Origin: Sphingobacteriaceae bacterium
GTDB lineage: Bacteria > Bacteroidota > Bacteroidia > B-17B0 > Aurantibacillaceae
Assembly: GCA_016705695.1 (NCBI GenBank)
Contig: JADJLA010000001.1
Coordinates: 310,001 to 374,000 of the forward strand
DNA: 64,000 nucleotides
Direction: 5' to 3'
Under the pieces are notes generated by a model, which saw only the letters and a list, made by a program, of their open reading frames with translations, had not been told where the DNA came from and did no database searches. Of this stretch, positions 62,766-64,000 are shown piece by piece (the stretch's first letter is position 1; the number at the start of each line of letters is the position of its first letter). A program made the translations under genes and the position numbers.

Positions 62766-63749
62766 TTAATGCTTGTGGCCGTCACCTTCGTGATGCTCGT
62801 GCTGCTCGCCTTGCTGCTGTTGCTGAGGCATTTGCATTTGCTCAGGTTGTGGTTTAAAGTCTAATAATTCAACTTCAAATACAAGTGTTGAGAAAGGAGG
62901 AATTCCTTGTCTTCCTTGTGCACCGTATGCAATAGCTGATGGGATAACCATTTTGGCTTTACCACCTTTTTGCATCATTCCAACACCTTCTGTCCATCCC
63001 GGAATAACTTGATTCAACGGAAATTCAATTGGCTCTTTGCGATCAACCGAACTATCAAAAACGCTACCATCTAAAAATGTTCCATGGTAATGTACTTTAA
63101 CCATATCTGTTGGTTTTGGTTTTTCACCTTTACCTTTTTTCAACTCCACATATATCAAACCACTTGCGGTTGGTTTAGCAGTGATCTTGTTATCCGCTAA
63201 ATATTTATCGCGAGCAACTGATTCGTTGATCATAGCTTCTTGCATTTTCTTTTCCATTTCAGCTTTTTGCTCTGCCGCATTTTTATCAACCTCTTCTTTT
63301 GTTTTTACTTCTTTAATAGCAAACACACCTTTCAAAAAGTCGCCAGGTTTAACTCCCGGAGGCAATTCGTTTCCACGCATTGTTTTTAAGAAGAAAGAAT
63401 CAGCTGAAATAATGAACGCAGCGCTGTCGCCTTCATGCATCATTAATAAACCATCTTCAAAGCTTCCTTTAAAAGAAACTTCGCGTACACCAAAGTTGGT
63501 ATAACGAGAACCATCTTGTGTTGTTTGTTTTGATTCCATGATGATAGAATCTTTTGGCCAAATACTAAATGTCCAGCTGAATTTAATTCCGCTGCCCATA
63601 ACGATCTTTTTGGCGTCTTCGTTGTGTTTAAAAAATTTATAATGAATTCCCGTTTCTTCGGCACGGGTAAAACCATCAAATTGAGAATCGCTACCGCAAG
63701 ATGCTAAGGTTAGAACTGCTGCGATGGGAATGAGAAACTTTGCTACCAT
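62766..63749 (-). CDS. FKBP-type isomerase lipoprotein with His-rich tail
   Basis: Lipoprotein of 327 residues (signal peptide to LASC, residue about 19). An N-terminal FKBP-like domain (about 35-155), a charged coiled linker and a C-terminal FKBP domain (about 205-300; VKVHYHGTFLDGSVFDSSVD, VIPSAIAYGAQGRQGIPPF). The tail is Gln/Met-rich and ends GEQHEHHEGDGHKH, a possible metal-binding stretch as in SlyD. It resembles GldI-type isomerases. It starts two bases after the stop of the next gene. Confidence 0.9.
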   Translation of the reverse strand: MVAKFLIPIAAVLTLASCGSDSQFDGFTRAEETGIHYKFFKHNEDAKKIVMGSGIKFSWTFSIWPKDSIIMESKQTTQDGSRYTNFGVREVSFKGSFEDGLLMMHEGDSAAFIISADSFFLKTMRGNELPPGVKPGDFLKGVFAIKEVKTKEEVDKNAAEQKAEMEKKMQEAMINESVARDKYLADNKITAKPTASGLIYVELKKGKGEKPKPTDMVKVHYHGTFLDGSVFDSSVDRKEPIEFPLNQVIPGWTEGVGMMQKGGKAKMVIPSAIAYGAQGRQGIPPFSTLVFEVELLDFKPQPEQMQMPQQQQQGEQHEHHEGDGHKH

Positions 63750-63751
63750 TT

Positions 63752-64000
63752 TTAATTGACTATATTATTAATATTTATTTCGTAAAGCAAAGGTGTGTAT
63801 GGCGGTATGATATTTCCGGCGCCAAGCTCACCAAATGCGAGGTACGAAGGTAATATAATTTTGGTATTTTGCCCTGTATTTAGAAATTTTATCACATAAT
63901 TTAACCCCTTTAGCATTTGGTCGGGGGTGGAGGTATTTACCTGCCAATTGTAAGGGGATTCGTCAAATTGTTTACCATTTAATAAGTACCCTTTATACGA
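63752..64000 (-). CDS. FKBP-type isomerase, partial (3' end)
   Basis: An open frame from the right edge to TAA at 63752 that reads YKGYLLNGKQFDESPYNW, then KGLNYVIKFLNTGQ, TKIILPSYLAFGELGAGN and IIPPYTPLLYEININN, the C-terminal part of an FKBP domain. The 5' end lies beyond the window. Two bases separate it from the next isomerase gene, so the three form one operon. GldI is a possible identity; not assigned. Confidence 0.85.
   Translation of the reverse strand, partial: SYKGYLLNGKQFDESPYNWQVNTSTPDQMLKGLNYVIKFLNTGQNTKIILPSYLAFGELGAGNIIPPYTPLLYEININNIVN

Overview
The window is a 64 kb piece of a low-GC chromosome from a member of the Bacteroidota. Four things point there: an alternative complex III (Act) operon joined to an aa3-type oxidase, type IX secretion (PorU, PorV, PorP, PorX, sorting-domain cargo) with the gliding lipoprotein GldJ, TAnnTTTG promoter boxes, and RND, DAACS and SpoIIE families typical of the phylum. 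The sequence alone does not fix a genus. The density is that of a normal chromosome; there is no prophage, plasmid origin or CRISPR array.

Layout. 1-5.3 kb: respiratory operon actD-actE-actF-ctaC-ctaD ending in a strong terminator. 5.3-9.8 kb: an SRPBCC protein, tRNA-Asp with a clear promoter, a large T9SS type B cargo protein, and an unusual repeat protein ending in a potassium-channel pore. 9.8-21.7 kb: two SpoIIE-type phosphatases, recR, a sodium:solute symporter, a PD40/SPOR protein with a missing N-terminus and a UbiD decarboxylase. 22-25 kb: an RluE-like pseudouridine synthase and tex. 25-31 kb is the accessory zone: aroE, DUF4834 and gcdH sit among palindromic repeats, a decayed lipoprotein, a toxin-antitoxin pair whose ParE-like toxin has a nonsense codon, and a lipoprotein gene cut by two tandem stops. 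31.5-33.7 kb: rpe and a DUF2779 protein.

33.7-43 kb is the gliding/T9SS core: porV and porU on the minus strand, divergent from porP-gldJ-murF on the plus strand. 43-54 kb: a REP-type (Y1) transposase flanked by palindromes, a dicarboxylate symporter, a third SpoIIE phosphatase broken by a frameshift, and an RND efflux operon (tetR-tolC-adaptor-pump) with a likely TetR operator. 54-64 kb: an M23 peptidase, a 123 bp inverted repeat, an O-antigen ligase, tsaE-porX, an HD hydrolase, an RCC1-repeat T9SS cargo protein, and a run of three peptidyl-prolyl isomerase genes, one a cyclophilin-FKBP fusion.

How it fits together. The Act and oxidase genes form a quinol-to-oxygen chain. PorU, PorV, PorP, GldJ and PorX, with the cargo proteins, belong to type IX export and surface anchoring; the O-antigen ligase and the periplasmic isomerases plausibly support envelope assembly. 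The best leads are the repeat-channel fusion, the set of palindromic elements around the DUF4834 gene, the cluster of freshly broken genes, and the convergent gene pairs that share their stop codons.
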